Origin: Nocardia sp. CDC159
Lineage (GTDB): Bacteria > Actinomycetota > Actinomycetes > Mycobacteriales > Mycobacteriaceae
Assembly: GCF_023740735.1 (NCBI RefSeq)
Contig: NZ_JAMRXH010000006.1
Coordinates: 124,001-188,000, forward strand
Direction of reading: 5' to 3'
Length of the DNA stretch: 64,000 nt
The translations under genes and the position numbers were made by a program. Of this stretch, positions 1 through 7,731 are shown piece after piece. The notes beneath the pieces were generated by a model that worked only from the letters and a program-made list of their open reading frames with translations, was not told the DNA's origin and did not search any database. The number at the start of each line of letters is the position of its first letter. Position 1 is the stretch's first letter.

Positions 1-311
1 TGGAACGCTGGGTGGACGTGTGCTGTACGACCCCGGCTCGCATGTTCGGCATGTATCCGCGCAAGGGCGTGATCAGCCCGGGTGCGGACGCGGATGTGGT
101 GATCTACGACCCGAACGGGCACACCAGTATCGGGCTCGGCAAGACCCATCACATGAACATGGACTATTCGGCCTACGAGGGTTTCGAGATCGACGGCCAT
201 GTCGACACCGTGCTCTCGCGCGGGCGCGTGATCGTCGACGACAACCGGTATCTGGGCAGCGCGGGCCACGGTCGTTTCGTGCGGCGTGAGCTGTCGCAGA
301 ACCTGATCTGA
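1..311 (+). CDS. Dihydropyrimidinase / D-hydantoinase, C-terminal end (gene cut by the window edge)
   Basis: The frame is open from the left edge to a TGA at 309-311, giving about 102 residues. The stretch ERWVDVCCTTPARMFGMYP followed by GVISPGADADVVIYDP is the typical end of cyclic amidohydrolases, where the chain re-enters the small beta-sandwich domain. The family opens the ring of dihydrouracil, dihydrothymine or hydantoins in the cytoplasm. The metal ligands and carboxylated lysine lie upstream of the window and cannot be checked. It is followed 13 bases later by an oxidoreductase and an ABC importer on the same strand, which fits a pyrimidine or hydantoin catabolic operon. The substrate is inferred from the family. 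Confidence 0.85.
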   Translation, partial: ERWVDVCCTTPARMFGMYPRKGVISPGADADVVIYDPNGHTSIGLGKTHHMNMDYSAYEGFEIDGHVDTVLSRGRVIVDDNRYLGSAGHGRFVRRELSQNLI

Positions 312-324
312 ACGGAGTGCGTTC

Positions 325-1362
325 ATGGACATCGGCGTGGTGCTGCAATGCACGCCGCCCGCCTCGCGGGTGATCGAGCTCGCCAGATTGGCCGAGACCC
401 ACGGCTTTTCGCATGCGTGGACGTTCGACTCGCATCTGCTGTGGGAGGATCCCTATGTCATCTACAGCCAGATCCTGGCCGTGACCCGCAAGATCGTCGT
501 CGGCCCGATGGTGACCAACCCGTCCACGCGGGACTGGACGGTGATCGCGTCCACCTTCGCCACCCTCAACGAGATGTTCGGCAATCGGACGATCTGCGGT
601 ATCGGCCGCGGGGATTCGGCGCTGCGCGCCATCGGCCTGCCCCCGGCCACGCTGGGCAGGCTGCGCGAATCCATCGGTGTGATCCGCGAATTGGGCAACG
701 GCCGCAGCGCGCGGGTGGGCGATACGGTGGTGCGATTCCCGTGGGCGGGGGCGTCCCGACTGCCCGTCTGGGTGGCCGCCTACGGTCCCAAGGCGCTCGA
801 TCTCACCGGCGAGGTGGCCGACGGATTCATCCTGCAGCTGGCCGATCCGGATATCACGGCCTGGACCGTCGCGCGGGTGCGGGCGGCGGCCGAGCGGGCC
901 GGGCGCGACCCGGCGGCGGTGACGATCTGTGTGGCCGCTCCGGCCTATGTCACCGACGGGTCGAAGGAATCGCTCGCACACGCCCGCGAGCAGTGCCGGT
1001 GGTTCGGCGGGATGGTGGGCAACCACGTCGCCGACATCGTCGCGAAATACGGTGGGAACAGCGAGGTTCCGGCCGCGCTCACCGACTACATCGCCGGACG
1101 CACCGGATACGACTACAACCAGCACGGCCGGGCGGGCAATACGCACGCCGAGTTCGTGCCCGACGCCATCGTGGATCGGTTCTGCGTGCTGGGCACGCCC
1201 GAGGAGCATGTGCATCGGCTGCGGGAACTCGAGGCACTGGGGGTCGACCAGTTCGCGGTCTACCTCCAGCACGATGCCAAGACCGCCACGCTCGACGCCT
1301 ACGGTGAATCGGTCCTCCCGCACCTGGTCCGCCCGGTCACCGCGACGGCGAGGGCCGAGTGA
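325..1362 (+). CDS. LLM-class flavin/F420-dependent oxidoreductase (TIGR03842-like)
   Basis: A 345-residue luciferase-like TIM-barrel protein starting MDIGVVLQCTPP, with an ATG 10 bases after a GGAG motif. The N-terminal barrel strands (GFSHAWTFDSHLLWEDPY, KIVVGPMVTNPSTRDW, RTICGIGRGDSALRAIGLPP) are typical of the actinobacterial F420-linked branch. This subgroup is often found beside hydantoinase genes, as here. The cofactor is inferred from the family; FMN is the alternative. It probably reduces or oxidises a ring intermediate or a side product of the pathway encoded by its neighbours. It is separated from the next gene by 123 bases that contain an inverted repeat. Confidence 0.85.
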   Translation: MDIGVVLQCTPPASRVIELARLAETHGFSHAWTFDSHLLWEDPYVIYSQILAVTRKIVVGPMVTNPSTRDWTVIASTFATLNEMFGNRTICGIGRGDSALRAIGLPPATLGRLRESIGVIRELGNGRSARVGDTVVRFPWAGASRLPVWVAAYGPKALDLTGEVADGFILQLADPDITAWTVARVRAAAERAGRDPAAVTICVAAPAYVTDGSKESLAHAREQCRWFGGMVGNHVADIVAKYGGNSEVPAALTDYIAGRTGYDYNQHGRAGNTHAEFVPDAIVDRFCVLGTPEEHVHRLRELEALGVDQFAVYLQHDAKTATLDAYGESVLPHLVRPVTATARAE

Positions 1363-1370
1363 GCGGCCGA

Positions 1371-1446
1371 GCCTCGCACCTCTTCGGGGCCTTCGCACCC
1401 GGTGTGGGCGGCCGCATCGGGTGCGAAGCCCTGGAAAGGGTGCGGC
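1371..1446. repeat. Dispersed inverted repeat, copy A
   Basis: Left arm 1371-1400 and right arm 1419-1446 pair imperfectly around an 18-base loop. The inner core is CTTCGCACCC against GGGTGCGAAG, and the outer box is CGCACC against GGGTGCGGC. The same core and outer boxes recur at 2457-2530 and 15235-15318. It sits between the oxidoreductase and the permease of one operon, so it would be transcribed and could fold in the mRNA. Confidence 0.75.
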
Positions 1447-1485
1447 GCGTGGGTTCGGGCAGCGGCGGACGGGGAGGGGTGCGCC

Positions 1486-2445
1486 GTGACCGGGGTCGGT
1501 GAGAAGGGGGCGGGGGCGGCTGTCGATCTGCTGGTCGCGGAGACGGTGGCGAGCGGGCGGACCGGATGGTGGGGGGAGCGGCGGCGGGGCGGGCGGGTGC
1601 TGTATCCGGTTGCCGCGTTCGGGTTGGTGCTGGTGGCTTGGGAGTTGGTGAAGCTGCTGGTTCCGGCCCAGGGGGTGAGCGTCGGTGGCCAGCGGGTGCT
1701 GCCGCGGACCTCGGATGGGGCGCTGCCGCATGTGTGGTCGGTGGTCACCGTGCTGGGGGAGCGCGACGGGCAGCGGACGGTGGGCGAAACCCTGGTGCGC
1801 ACGGCGGGTTTCACGCTCGGGCTGGCGCTGCTCGCGCTGGTGCTGGGCACGGTGATCGGGGTGACGCTGGCGGTGGTGATGCAGCGGTTCGTCTGGGTGG
1901 AGCGCGGGCTGTTCCCGTATGTGGTTGTCTCGCAGACGGTTCCGTTGATCGCGTTGGCGCCGCTGGTGGCCGGGTGGGGTGGCCGGATCGTGATCGCGGG
2001 TCAGCCGTGGCGGCCGTGGATGAGCATCGTGGTGATCGCGGCCTATCTGGTGTTCTTCCCGGTCACCATTGGCATGCTGCGCGGATTGCAGTCGCCGTCG
2101 CGGGCGGCGGTGGAATTGCTGCACAGCTTCGCGGCCGGGTGGTGGGCGACGCTGCTGCGGTTGCGATTACCCGCGGCCGTGCCGTACCTCCTGCCCGCGC
2201 TGCGGCTGGCGGCCGCGGCGGCGGTGATCGGCGCGGTGGTCGCGGAGATCTCCACCGGCACCGCGGGCGGTATCGGCCGGCAGATCATCGTCTTCGCACA
2301 GCAGTCGACCGGCAATGCCGCCCGGCTGTACGCGGCGGTGCTCGCCGCGGCCCTGCTCGGGGTGGCGCTCACCGCGCTGGTCTCGCTCGCCGAACGGGCC
2401 CTGCTCCGCTACCACGCTCCCGTCTCGCCGGGCGGCCCCCGATGA
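1486..2445 (+). CDS. ABC transporter permease (nitrate/taurine/ThiX type)
   Basis: A 319-residue inner-membrane permease of the BPD_transp_1 family. The GTG at 1486 is preferred because GGGGAGGGG at 1471-1479 precedes it; upstream in-frame starts fall inside inverted repeat A. A first membrane helix (VLYPVAAFGLVLVAWELVKLL) is followed by a long periplasmic loop and a helical core. The EAA-like cytoplasmic loop is visible near residue 210 (ELLHSFAAGWWATLLRLRLP), where the ATPase would dock. It would form a heterodimer with the second permease at 3425-4213. The solute is unknown; the operon suggests a pyrimidine-like compound. Confidence 0.85.
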   Translation: MTGVGEKGAGAAVDLLVAETVASGRTGWWGERRRGGRVLYPVAAFGLVLVAWELVKLLVPAQGVSVGGQRVLPRTSDGALPHVWSVVTVLGERDGQRTVGETLVRTAGFTLGLALLALVLGTVIGVTLAVVMQRFVWVERGLFPYVVVSQTVPLIALAPLVAGWGGRIVIAGQPWRPWMSIVVIAAYLVFFPVTIGMLRGLQSPSRAAVELLHSFAAGWWATLLRLRLPAAVPYLLPALRLAAAAAVIGAVVAEISTGTAGGIGRQIIVFAQQSTGNAARLYAAVLAAALLGVALTALVSLAERALLRYHAPVSPGGPR

Positions 2446-2456
2446 CCGCCCGCACA

Positions 2457-2530
2457 GCCGCACCCCTTCCGTCTCCTCGCACCCTGTGCGGAGGGTCACA
2501 GGCGGTGCGAAGAGCGACAAAGGGTGCGGG
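2457..2530. repeat. Dispersed inverted repeat, copy B
   Basis: Left arm GCCGCACCCCTTCC...CTCGCACC (2457-2483) pairs with right arm GGTGCGAAG...AAAGGGTGCGGGG (2504-2530). The loop adds a further CTGTG/CACAG pairing. It lies in the next intergenic gap of the same operon as copy A, between a permease gene and the ATPase gene. Confidence 0.75.
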
Positions 2531-2570
2531 GTCGATTTCGGTCCGCCTTGCGGGGCGGTAGGAGGTATCT

Positions 2571-3428
2571 GTGGGTAGGTCTGTTGCCGAAAGGACCGCG
2601 GCGGCACCGGAATCCGGGCCGGTGGCCGCCGTGGAACTGCGGGAGGTCGGCAAGGTGTACGCCGCGGGCTCGGTCACGGCGCTGCGGGACATCGAGCTGA
2701 CGGTGCGGGCGGGGGCGTTCGTCTCGCTCATCGGGCCGTCGGGCTGCGGGAAGTCGACGCTGTTGCGGATCGTGGCGGATCTGGAGCAGCCCAGTGCGGG
2801 AACCGTTGCGGTGCAAGGTAAAACGGCGCATCGGGCCCGGCTGGATCAGGACTACGGCATCGCCTTCCAGCAGGCCGGGCTGCTGGACTGGCGCACCGTG
2901 CGCGAGAACGTCGAGCTGCCCCTCGAACTGCATCGGGTGCCCAAGGCCGAACGGCGCAGGCGCAGTGCGGAACTGCTGGAGATGACCGGGCTCACCGACT
3001 TCGCCCGCCGCCATCCGGGCGAACTGTCCGGCGGCATGCAGCAGCGGGTCGCCATCGCCCGCGCCCTGGCCCGCAAACCGCCGCTGCTGCTCATGGACGA
3101 GCCCTTCGGCGCCCTGGACGAGATGACCCGCGAGCGCATGCAGGGTGAACTGCTGCGCATCACCGCCGAGACCGGCGCGGCGGTGATCTTCGTGACCCAC
3201 TCCATCCCCGAGGCGGTCTTCCTCTCCGATCGGGTGGTCGTGATGACCCCGCGACCGGGCCGCGTCACCGCGATCGTCGAGACCGGCGGCTGGGGACGAA
3301 AGGCCGGTACCGGCACCGATATTCGGGCGAGCGAGGAGTTCTTCGCCGCGGTGGCCGCGGTGCGCGCCGCCCTGCACGGCGGTCATGGGCTGGAATCGCC
3401 CGACGCGGTCGGCAAGGAGCTGCGATGA
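2571..3428 (+). CDS. ABC transporter ATP-binding protein (SsuB/TauB/ThiZ type)
   Basis: A 285-residue ATPase. Walker A is GPSGCGKST near residue 64. The signature is LSGGMQQRVAIARAL near residue 150. Walker B follows as LLLMDEPFGALD, and the switch histidine is in FVTHS. The GTG start at 2571 follows a GGAGG. It energises import by the two permeases. The C-terminal 40 residues (TPRPGRVTAIVE and beyond) are the tail usual in nitrate, sulfonate and HMP importers. The last four bases overlap the next permease start (ATGA), indicating translational coupling. Confidence 0.92.
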   Translation: MGRSVAERTAAAPESGPVAAVELREVGKVYAAGSVTALRDIELTVRAGAFVSLIGPSGCGKSTLLRIVADLEQPSAGTVAVQGKTAHRARLDQDYGIAFQQAGLLDWRTVRENVELPLELHRVPKAERRRRSAELLEMTGLTDFARRHPGELSGGMQQRVAIARALARKPPLLLMDEPFGALDEMTRERMQGELLRITAETGAAVIFVTHSIPEAVFLSDRVVVMTPRPGRVTAIVETGGWGRKAGTGTDIRASEEFFAAVAAVRAALHGGHGLESPDAVGKELR

Positions 3429-4213
3429 GGCGTGCGAGAACGGTCGGGGCAGTGCGCGGGTGGCTCCCGCCCGTCCTGGTCGGCGTGCTCGGGCTCGCGG
3501 CGTGGCAGATGCTGACGACCGCGGCGCGGGTCCCGTCGTTCCTGCTGCCCGCGCCGTCGGCGATCTGGACGGCATTGCGCGCCAACGCCGCCAATGTCAC
3601 CCAGGCCGCGGTGGCTACCGGTGCCAATGCCCTCGTCGGCCTGGTGGCCGGTACCCTCCTCGGTGTACTCGCCGCCGTGCTGGCGGTGCGGTTCCGGGTA
3701 CTCGACGGTCTGCTGGGCCCGCTGGCCGCCGCGGCGGCCGCCGTCCCCATCGTCGCGCTGGCGCCGCTGCTCAATTCGATGTACTCGACCACCACCGATA
3801 TGCCGCGGCGACTGGTGGCGACGATCGTGGTGTTCTTCCCGATCTATGTCAGCACGGTCAAGGGGTTGCGGCAGGTGCCAGCCGTGCACCACGATCTGAT
3901 GAGCGCGTATGCGGCCACCGGATGGCAGATCACCCGGACCGTGCGCCTGCCCGCCGCGCGGCCGCATCTGTTCACCGGGCTGCGCATCGCCGCACCCGCC
4001 GCCGTGATCGCCGCGCTGATCGCCGAATACTTCGGCGGACTGCAACACGGCCTGGGCAGTCGCATCATCTCCGCGGCCGCCAATACCGCCTATCCCCGCG
4101 CCTGGGCCTATGTCGTCGCGGCCATGGTGCTCGGCCTGATCTTCCTCGGCGGCGTCCTGCTGCTCGAACAACTCACCCGCCGTCCCCGAACGATCTTCCG
4201 GAGCATCAGATGA
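3425..4213 (+). CDS. ABC transporter permease, second subunit
   Basis: A 262-residue integral membrane protein of the same family as the permease at 1486-2445. Five to six hydrophobic helices are visible, for example VLVGVLGLAAWQML at the N-terminus and AYVVAAMVLGLIFLGGVLLL at the C-terminus. The EAA-type loop is DLMSAYAATGWQITRTVRLPAARPHLF at about residues 156-182. The start overlaps the ATPase stop and its own stop overlaps the start of the binding protein (ATGA both times). Two different permeases in one importer are less common than a homodimer in this family. Confidence 0.88.
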   Translation: MRRARTVGAVRGWLPPVLVGVLGLAAWQMLTTAARVPSFLLPAPSAIWTALRANAANVTQAAVATGANALVGLVAGTLLGVLAAVLAVRFRVLDGLLGPLAAAAAAVPIVALAPLLNSMYSTTTDMPRRLVATIVVFFPIYVSTVKGLRQVPAVHHDLMSAYAATGWQITRTVRLPAARPHLFTGLRIAAPAAVIAALIAEYFGGLQHGLGSRIISAAANTAYPRAWAYVVAAMVLGLIFLGGVLLLEQLTRRPRTIFRSIR

Positions 4214-5346
4214 GAAGTCCCGCAACGAGATTCCGCACCTGGTTGACGGTGGCGGTCATCGTTCTGGCGGCCGTCACCGGCTGCGCCACGACCGAGACGA
4301 CCACCACCGCCGACGGGCTCACCAGGGTGAAACTGCAGTTGCAGTGGTTCAAGCAGGGCCAGTTCGCCGGATATCTGGCGGCGGTGCATCAGGACTTCTA
4401 CCGGGAGCAGGGGCTCGACGTCGAAATCCTCGACGGCGGAACCGATATCGTGCCGCAGACCGTGCTGGCCCAGGGCCAGGCCGACTATGCCGTCGCCTGG
4501 GTGCCCAAGGCGCTGGCCTCGCGCGAGGCCGGGGCGGGCATCACCGAGGTGGCGCAGATCTTTCAGCGCTCGGGTACCAAACAGGTGGCCTTCAAGGCCG
4601 CGAATATCAGCGGCCCCGCGGATCTGAAGGGGAAGAAGGTCGGAAACTGGGGCTACGGCAATGAATTCGAGCTGTTCGCCGGGATGACGAAGGCGGGTCT
4701 GGACCCCGCCCGGGACGTCACCCTGGTGCAGCAGCAATTCGATATGAACGCCTTCCTCGGCCGCGATATCGACGCGGCCCAGGCCATGTCCTACAACGAG
4801 TACGCCCAGCTGCTGGAGACGAGGAATCCAGCCACCGGAAAGCTGTACGGCCCGGAGGATTTCACCACCATCGACTGGAACGATCAGGGCGTGACCATGC
4901 TGCAGGACGCCATCTGGGCCAATACCGAGAGGCTGCAGGACGCGGCGTATCGGGACCGGACGGTGAAATTCCTCGCGGCATCGCTGCGGGGCTGGGCGTT
5001 CTGCCGCGACAATGTCGACACCTGCCGGGATCTGACCGTGGCCGCCGGATCCACCCTGGGCGCCAGCCATCAGCAGTGGCAGATCAACGAGGTGAACAAG
5101 CTGATCTGGCCCTCGCCCAATGGAATCGGCGTGATCGACAAGGCGGCCTGGGATCGCACGGTCACCATCGCGATGGGAACGCGCAATCAGGAGGGCCACA
5201 CCGTGCTCACCAGGGCGCCCGACGCCGACGCGTACACCAACGAATATGTCACCAGGGCATTGGATCTACTGAAGTCGCAGCACATCGATGTCATCGGCGG
5301 CGGATACACCCCGCAGGCCGTGACGCTCACCGAAGGGGGTAAGTAG
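4210..5346 (+). CDS. Substrate-binding lipoprotein of the ABC importer (NMT1/ThiY-like)
   Basis: A 378-residue solute-binding protein. The signal peptide ends in a lipobox (AAVTGC, Cys25), so it should be anchored on the outer face of the membrane. The mature part begins with KLQLQWFKQGQFAGYLAA, characteristic of NMT1/ThiY-like proteins that bind pyrimidine precursors, and continues with GLDVEILDGGTDIVPQTVLAQGQADYAVAW. The ATG at 4210 overlaps the permease stop; an upstream extension of the frame is only a shadow of the permease gene. Its ligand is probably a pyrimidine or hydantoin given the neighbours, but this is inference. Confidence 0.88.
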   Translation: MRSPATRFRTWLTVAVIVLAAVTGCATTETTTTADGLTRVKLQLQWFKQGQFAGYLAAVHQDFYREQGLDVEILDGGTDIVPQTVLAQGQADYAVAWVPKALASREAGAGITEVAQIFQRSGTKQVAFKAANISGPADLKGKKVGNWGYGNEFELFAGMTKAGLDPARDVTLVQQQFDMNAFLGRDIDAAQAMSYNEYAQLLETRNPATGKLYGPEDFTTIDWNDQGVTMLQDAIWANTERLQDAAYRDRTVKFLAASLRGWAFCRDNVDTCRDLTVAAGSTLGASHQQWQINEVNKLIWPSPNGIGVIDKAAWDRTVTIAMGTRNQEGHTVLTRAPDADAYTNEYVTRALDLLKSQHIDVIGGGYTPQAVTLTEGGK

Positions 5347-6650
5347 TGGACCACGTCTTCTATCCGTGGAGTGCGCAGGCGGCGGTGCATCCGGTGCCGA
5401 TCACCGGCGCGTCGGGCTCCTGGTTCTGGGACGCCGAGGGCAGGCGCTATCTGGATTTCTCCTCCCAGCTGGTGAATGTGAACATCGGGCATCAGCATCC
5501 GGATATCGTGGCCGCCATTGTGGCGCAGGCGAATACGCTCACCACCATTTCCCCGACCGTCGGCAACGAGGTGCGCAGTGAATTGGCGCGGATGATCGTC
5601 GATCGTGCGCCGGGTGCGCTGAATCGGGTGTTGTTCACCACCGGCGGGGCGGAGGCGGTGGAGCATGCGGTGCGGTTGGCGCGCAGCTATACCGGCCGCA
5701 CCAAGATGCTGGCGGCGTATCGGTCGTATCACGGCGGCACCGGTACGGCGATCGGGCTGACCGGTGAGCCGCGGCGCTGGGGCGCGGAACCCACCAATGT
5801 CGACGTGGTGCGCTTCTTCGGGCCCTATCCGTACCGATCGCCCTGGCAGACAACGAGTCCCGAGGAGGAGGCGGCCGCAGCGCTGCGGCATCTGCGGCAG
5901 GTGATCGAACTGGAGGGGCCGCGGCACATCGCGGGACTGATCCTCGAGACGGTGGTGGGCACCAATGGTGTGCTGGTACCGCCGCCGGGCTATCTGGCCG
6001 GGGTGCGGGAGCTGTGCGACGAATTCGGCATCGTCTACATCGCCGACGAGGTGATGGCCGGATTCGGCCGGGTCGGGGAGTGGTTCGCCGTACAGCATTT
6101 CGATGTCGCCCCGGATCTGATCACCTTCGCCAAGGGGGTCAACTCCGGCTATGTGCCGCTCGGCGGGGTGCTGATCGCCGAGCCGATCGCCGCCCGCTAC
6201 GACCATACGGTGTATCCGGGCGGGCTCACCTACGCCGGGCATCCGCTGGCCTGTGCGGCCGGGGTGGCGTCGATCAAGGTGTTCGAACGCGACGGCATTC
6301 TCGATCATGTTCGGACGGTCGGCGCGGATGTGCTCGGAAAGGGGTTGCAGGAATTGGCGACCCGGCATCCGTCGGTGGGTGAGGTGCGCGGGCTGGGATT
6401 CTTCTGGGCGCTGGAGCTGGTCCGTGATCCGGGCGCGCGCACGCCGCTGGTGCCGTTCGCGGCCGAGGGGGAGGCCATGGAGCCGATGCGGCGGGTTACC
6501 GCCGCGGCCAAGGAGCGCGGGCTGTGGCCGTTCGCGGTCGCCAATCGGCTGCAGCTCGCTCCGCCGCTGCCGACCAGCGCCGACGAGGTGCGCCACGGCC
6601 TGGCGATCCTGGACGAGGTGCTGGCCGTGGCCGACGGCTACCTGGAGTAG
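5346..6650 (+). CDS. Class III pyridoxal-phosphate aminotransferase
   Basis: A 434-residue fold-type I omega-aminotransferase. Recognisable parts are TTGGAEAVEHAVRLAR (cofactor phosphate site), YRSYHGGTGTAIGLTG, YIADEVMAGFGRVG (Asp for the pyridine nitrogen) and TFAKGVNSGYVPLGGV with the Schiff-base lysine at about residue 263. The GTG shares one base with the binding-protein stop. In reductive pyrimidine degradation the end products are beta-alanine or beta-aminoisobutyrate, which such an enzyme would transaminate; this is inferred from the operon. Another amino donor cannot be excluded. Confidence 0.88.
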   Translation: MDHVFYPWSAQAAVHPVPITGASGSWFWDAEGRRYLDFSSQLVNVNIGHQHPDIVAAIVAQANTLTTISPTVGNEVRSELARMIVDRAPGALNRVLFTTGGAEAVEHAVRLARSYTGRTKMLAAYRSYHGGTGTAIGLTGEPRRWGAEPTNVDVVRFFGPYPYRSPWQTTSPEEEAAAALRHLRQVIELEGPRHIAGLILETVVGTNGVLVPPPGYLAGVRELCDEFGIVYIADEVMAGFGRVGEWFAVQHFDVAPDLITFAKGVNSGYVPLGGVLIAEPIAARYDHTVYPGGLTYAGHPLACAAGVASIKVFERDGILDHVRTVGADVLGKGLQELATRHPSVGEVRGLGFFWALELVRDPGARTPLVPFAAEGEAMEPMRRVTAAAKERGLWPFAVANRLQLAPPLPTSADEVRHGLAILDEVLAVADGYLE

Positions 6651-6672
6651 CCGGATCGATACCGAGCACTGT

Positions 6673-6678
6673 TAGGGT
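6673..6678 (+). promoter_or_regulatory. Probable -10 element of a leaderless promoter for the AIM24-family gene
   Basis: TAGGGT lies seven bases before the ATG at 6686 with no Shine-Dalgarno between. This spacing places the transcription start at or next to the A of the start codon. The same arrangement occurs before dop, pafA, the M24 peptidase and the PPOX gene in this window. Confidence 0.5.
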
Positions 6679-6685
6679 CGCCGAC

Positions 6686-7366
6686 ATGAAGGTGGAATTG
6701 CGGCACAATCCCTCCTCGACCGTCGCGCGCTGCTTCCTCGCGGCAGGCGAACCGATGCGGGTGGAAAGCGGTGCCATGTTGGCACATTCGGCCGGGGTGA
6801 CGCTCACCGCGAAGGCGGAGGGCGGGCTGCTGGCGGGTTTGAAGCGGTCGGTGCTGGCCGGTGAGTCGTTCTTCGTCTCCACGTTCACCGCGCCGCCGCA
6901 GGGCGGGTGGGTCGATGTCGCGCCCGCCCTGCCCGGGGACATGCTGGCGCTGCCGATCGCACAGGATCGGCCGTTCTTCATCAGCCGCGGCAGCTGGATC
7001 GCCAATTCCCATGGCGTGCAGGTGGAAACGAAGTGGGGCGGGCTGGCGAACCTGTTCGGCGGGGAGGGCGGGTTCGGGCTGCGCGCGCACGGGCAGGGCG
7101 AGGTGGTGCTCGGTGTGTTCGGGGCGATCGATGTCATCGATCTGCGGCCGGGGGAGCCGGTGACGATCGACAGCGGACATGTGGTCGCCTACGACCTCGC
7201 GGTGAAGTTCAGCATCCGGCGGGCGGTGTCCGGGCGGTCGCTGCAGTCGCTGAAGTCGGGGGAGGGCCTGGTCTTCGACTTCACCGGGCCCGGGCGGGTG
7301 CTGCTGCAGACCCGCAACCCGGGTGCGTTCGCGGCCTGGGCGGGCGCGGTCACTTCCTCGGGCTAG
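6686..7366 (+). CDS. AIM24 / TIGR00266-family protein
   Basis: A 226-residue protein with the features of the AIM24 family: MKVELRHNPSSTVARCFLAAGEPMRVESGAM at the start, then the glycine-rich GGLLAGLKRSVLAGESFF segment. A second half follows with EVVLGVFGAIDVIDLRPGEPVTIDSGHVVAYD. The fold is a tryptophan-RNA-binding-attenuator-like beta structure; bacterial members have no well-defined role. No membrane segment or signal is visible. The ATG at 6686 is preferred because alignment to the family begins there and a leaderless promoter precedes it. It is monocistronic, with a 147-base gap to the next start. Confidence 0.85.
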   Translation: MKVELRHNPSSTVARCFLAAGEPMRVESGAMLAHSAGVTLTAKAEGGLLAGLKRSVLAGESFFVSTFTAPPQGGWVDVAPALPGDMLALPIAQDRPFFISRGSWIANSHGVQVETKWGGLANLFGGEGGFGLRAHGQGEVVLGVFGAIDVIDLRPGEPVTIDSGHVVAYDLAVKFSIRRAVSGRSLQSLKSGEGLVFDFTGPGRVLLQTRNPGAFAAWAGAVTSSG

Positions 7367-7513
7367 ATCGTTAGCACGAGAAACGTTATAGGGGTTCATT
7401 ACTCGCCGGTGTGAAGTTTGCTCGGAAAGCGCTTCTGTCCAGAAGTGAATCAGGCATGCTTCAGTCATCGCTACGAACCGCAGTGGTGATGACCCGGAGA
7501 TGAGGAGGACGTT

Positions 7514-7609
7514 ATGGAAACAGGTTCGAGTGCAGGTTCAGCGGCGGCTCTGCTCGCCGACCTGATTTCCCGAACCATCCTGAAGCTGCTGTCGGGCAGC
7601 GCAGAATAG
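7514..7609 (+). CDS. Small peptide of 31 residues, unknown function
   Basis: ATG at 7514 sits six bases after a perfect GAGGAGG, and the frame closes at TAG 7607-7609. The peptide begins METGSSAGSAAALLADLI and continues SRTILKLLSGSAE: an Ala/Ser/Gly-rich head, then a hydrophobic, possibly amphipathic helix (AALLADLISRTILKLL). A strong terminator follows 21 bases later, so this looks like its own short transcription unit. I do not recognise the family. It could be a membrane-active or regulatory peptide, or the leader of a larger regulatory RNA. The upstream 147 bases carry no clear -35/-10 pair, only a CTTCTG/CAGAAG inverted repeat near 7430. Confidence 0.55.
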   Translation: METGSSAGSAAALLADLISRTILKLLSGSAE

Positions 7610-7630
7610 ACGCGCGTTCGCGCGAACCGA

Positions 7631-7673
7631 CAGCCCACCGGCCCCGCAGACCCGGTGGGCTGCTCGGTTTTTC
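7631..7673 (+). terminator. Rho-independent terminator after the small peptide gene
   Basis: A perfect 11-bp stem, CAGCCCACCGG (7631-7641) with CCGGTGGGCTG (7652-7662), has a 10-base loop and is followed by CTCGGTTTTT. It is one of the best canonical terminators in the window. It may also serve the convergent Nudix gene that ends at 7732. Confidence 0.85.
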
Positions 7674-7731
7674 GGGGGTCTGCGGGGCAATGGGGGATGG
7701 GGTGGGCTGCTGGTGAGGGGTAGTGGGGGAG

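Noticed and set aside
1363..1485. Thiamine or other riboswitch in front of the ThiXYZ-like importer
   Set aside because: No TPP-box or other conserved aptamer pattern is visible; the region is the inverted repeat copy A plus a ribosome-binding site.
3385..4209. Upstream extension of the ABC binding protein frame
   Set aside because: This part is a frame-shifted shadow of the second permease; the lipoprotein signal begins at 4210, which overlaps the permease stop.
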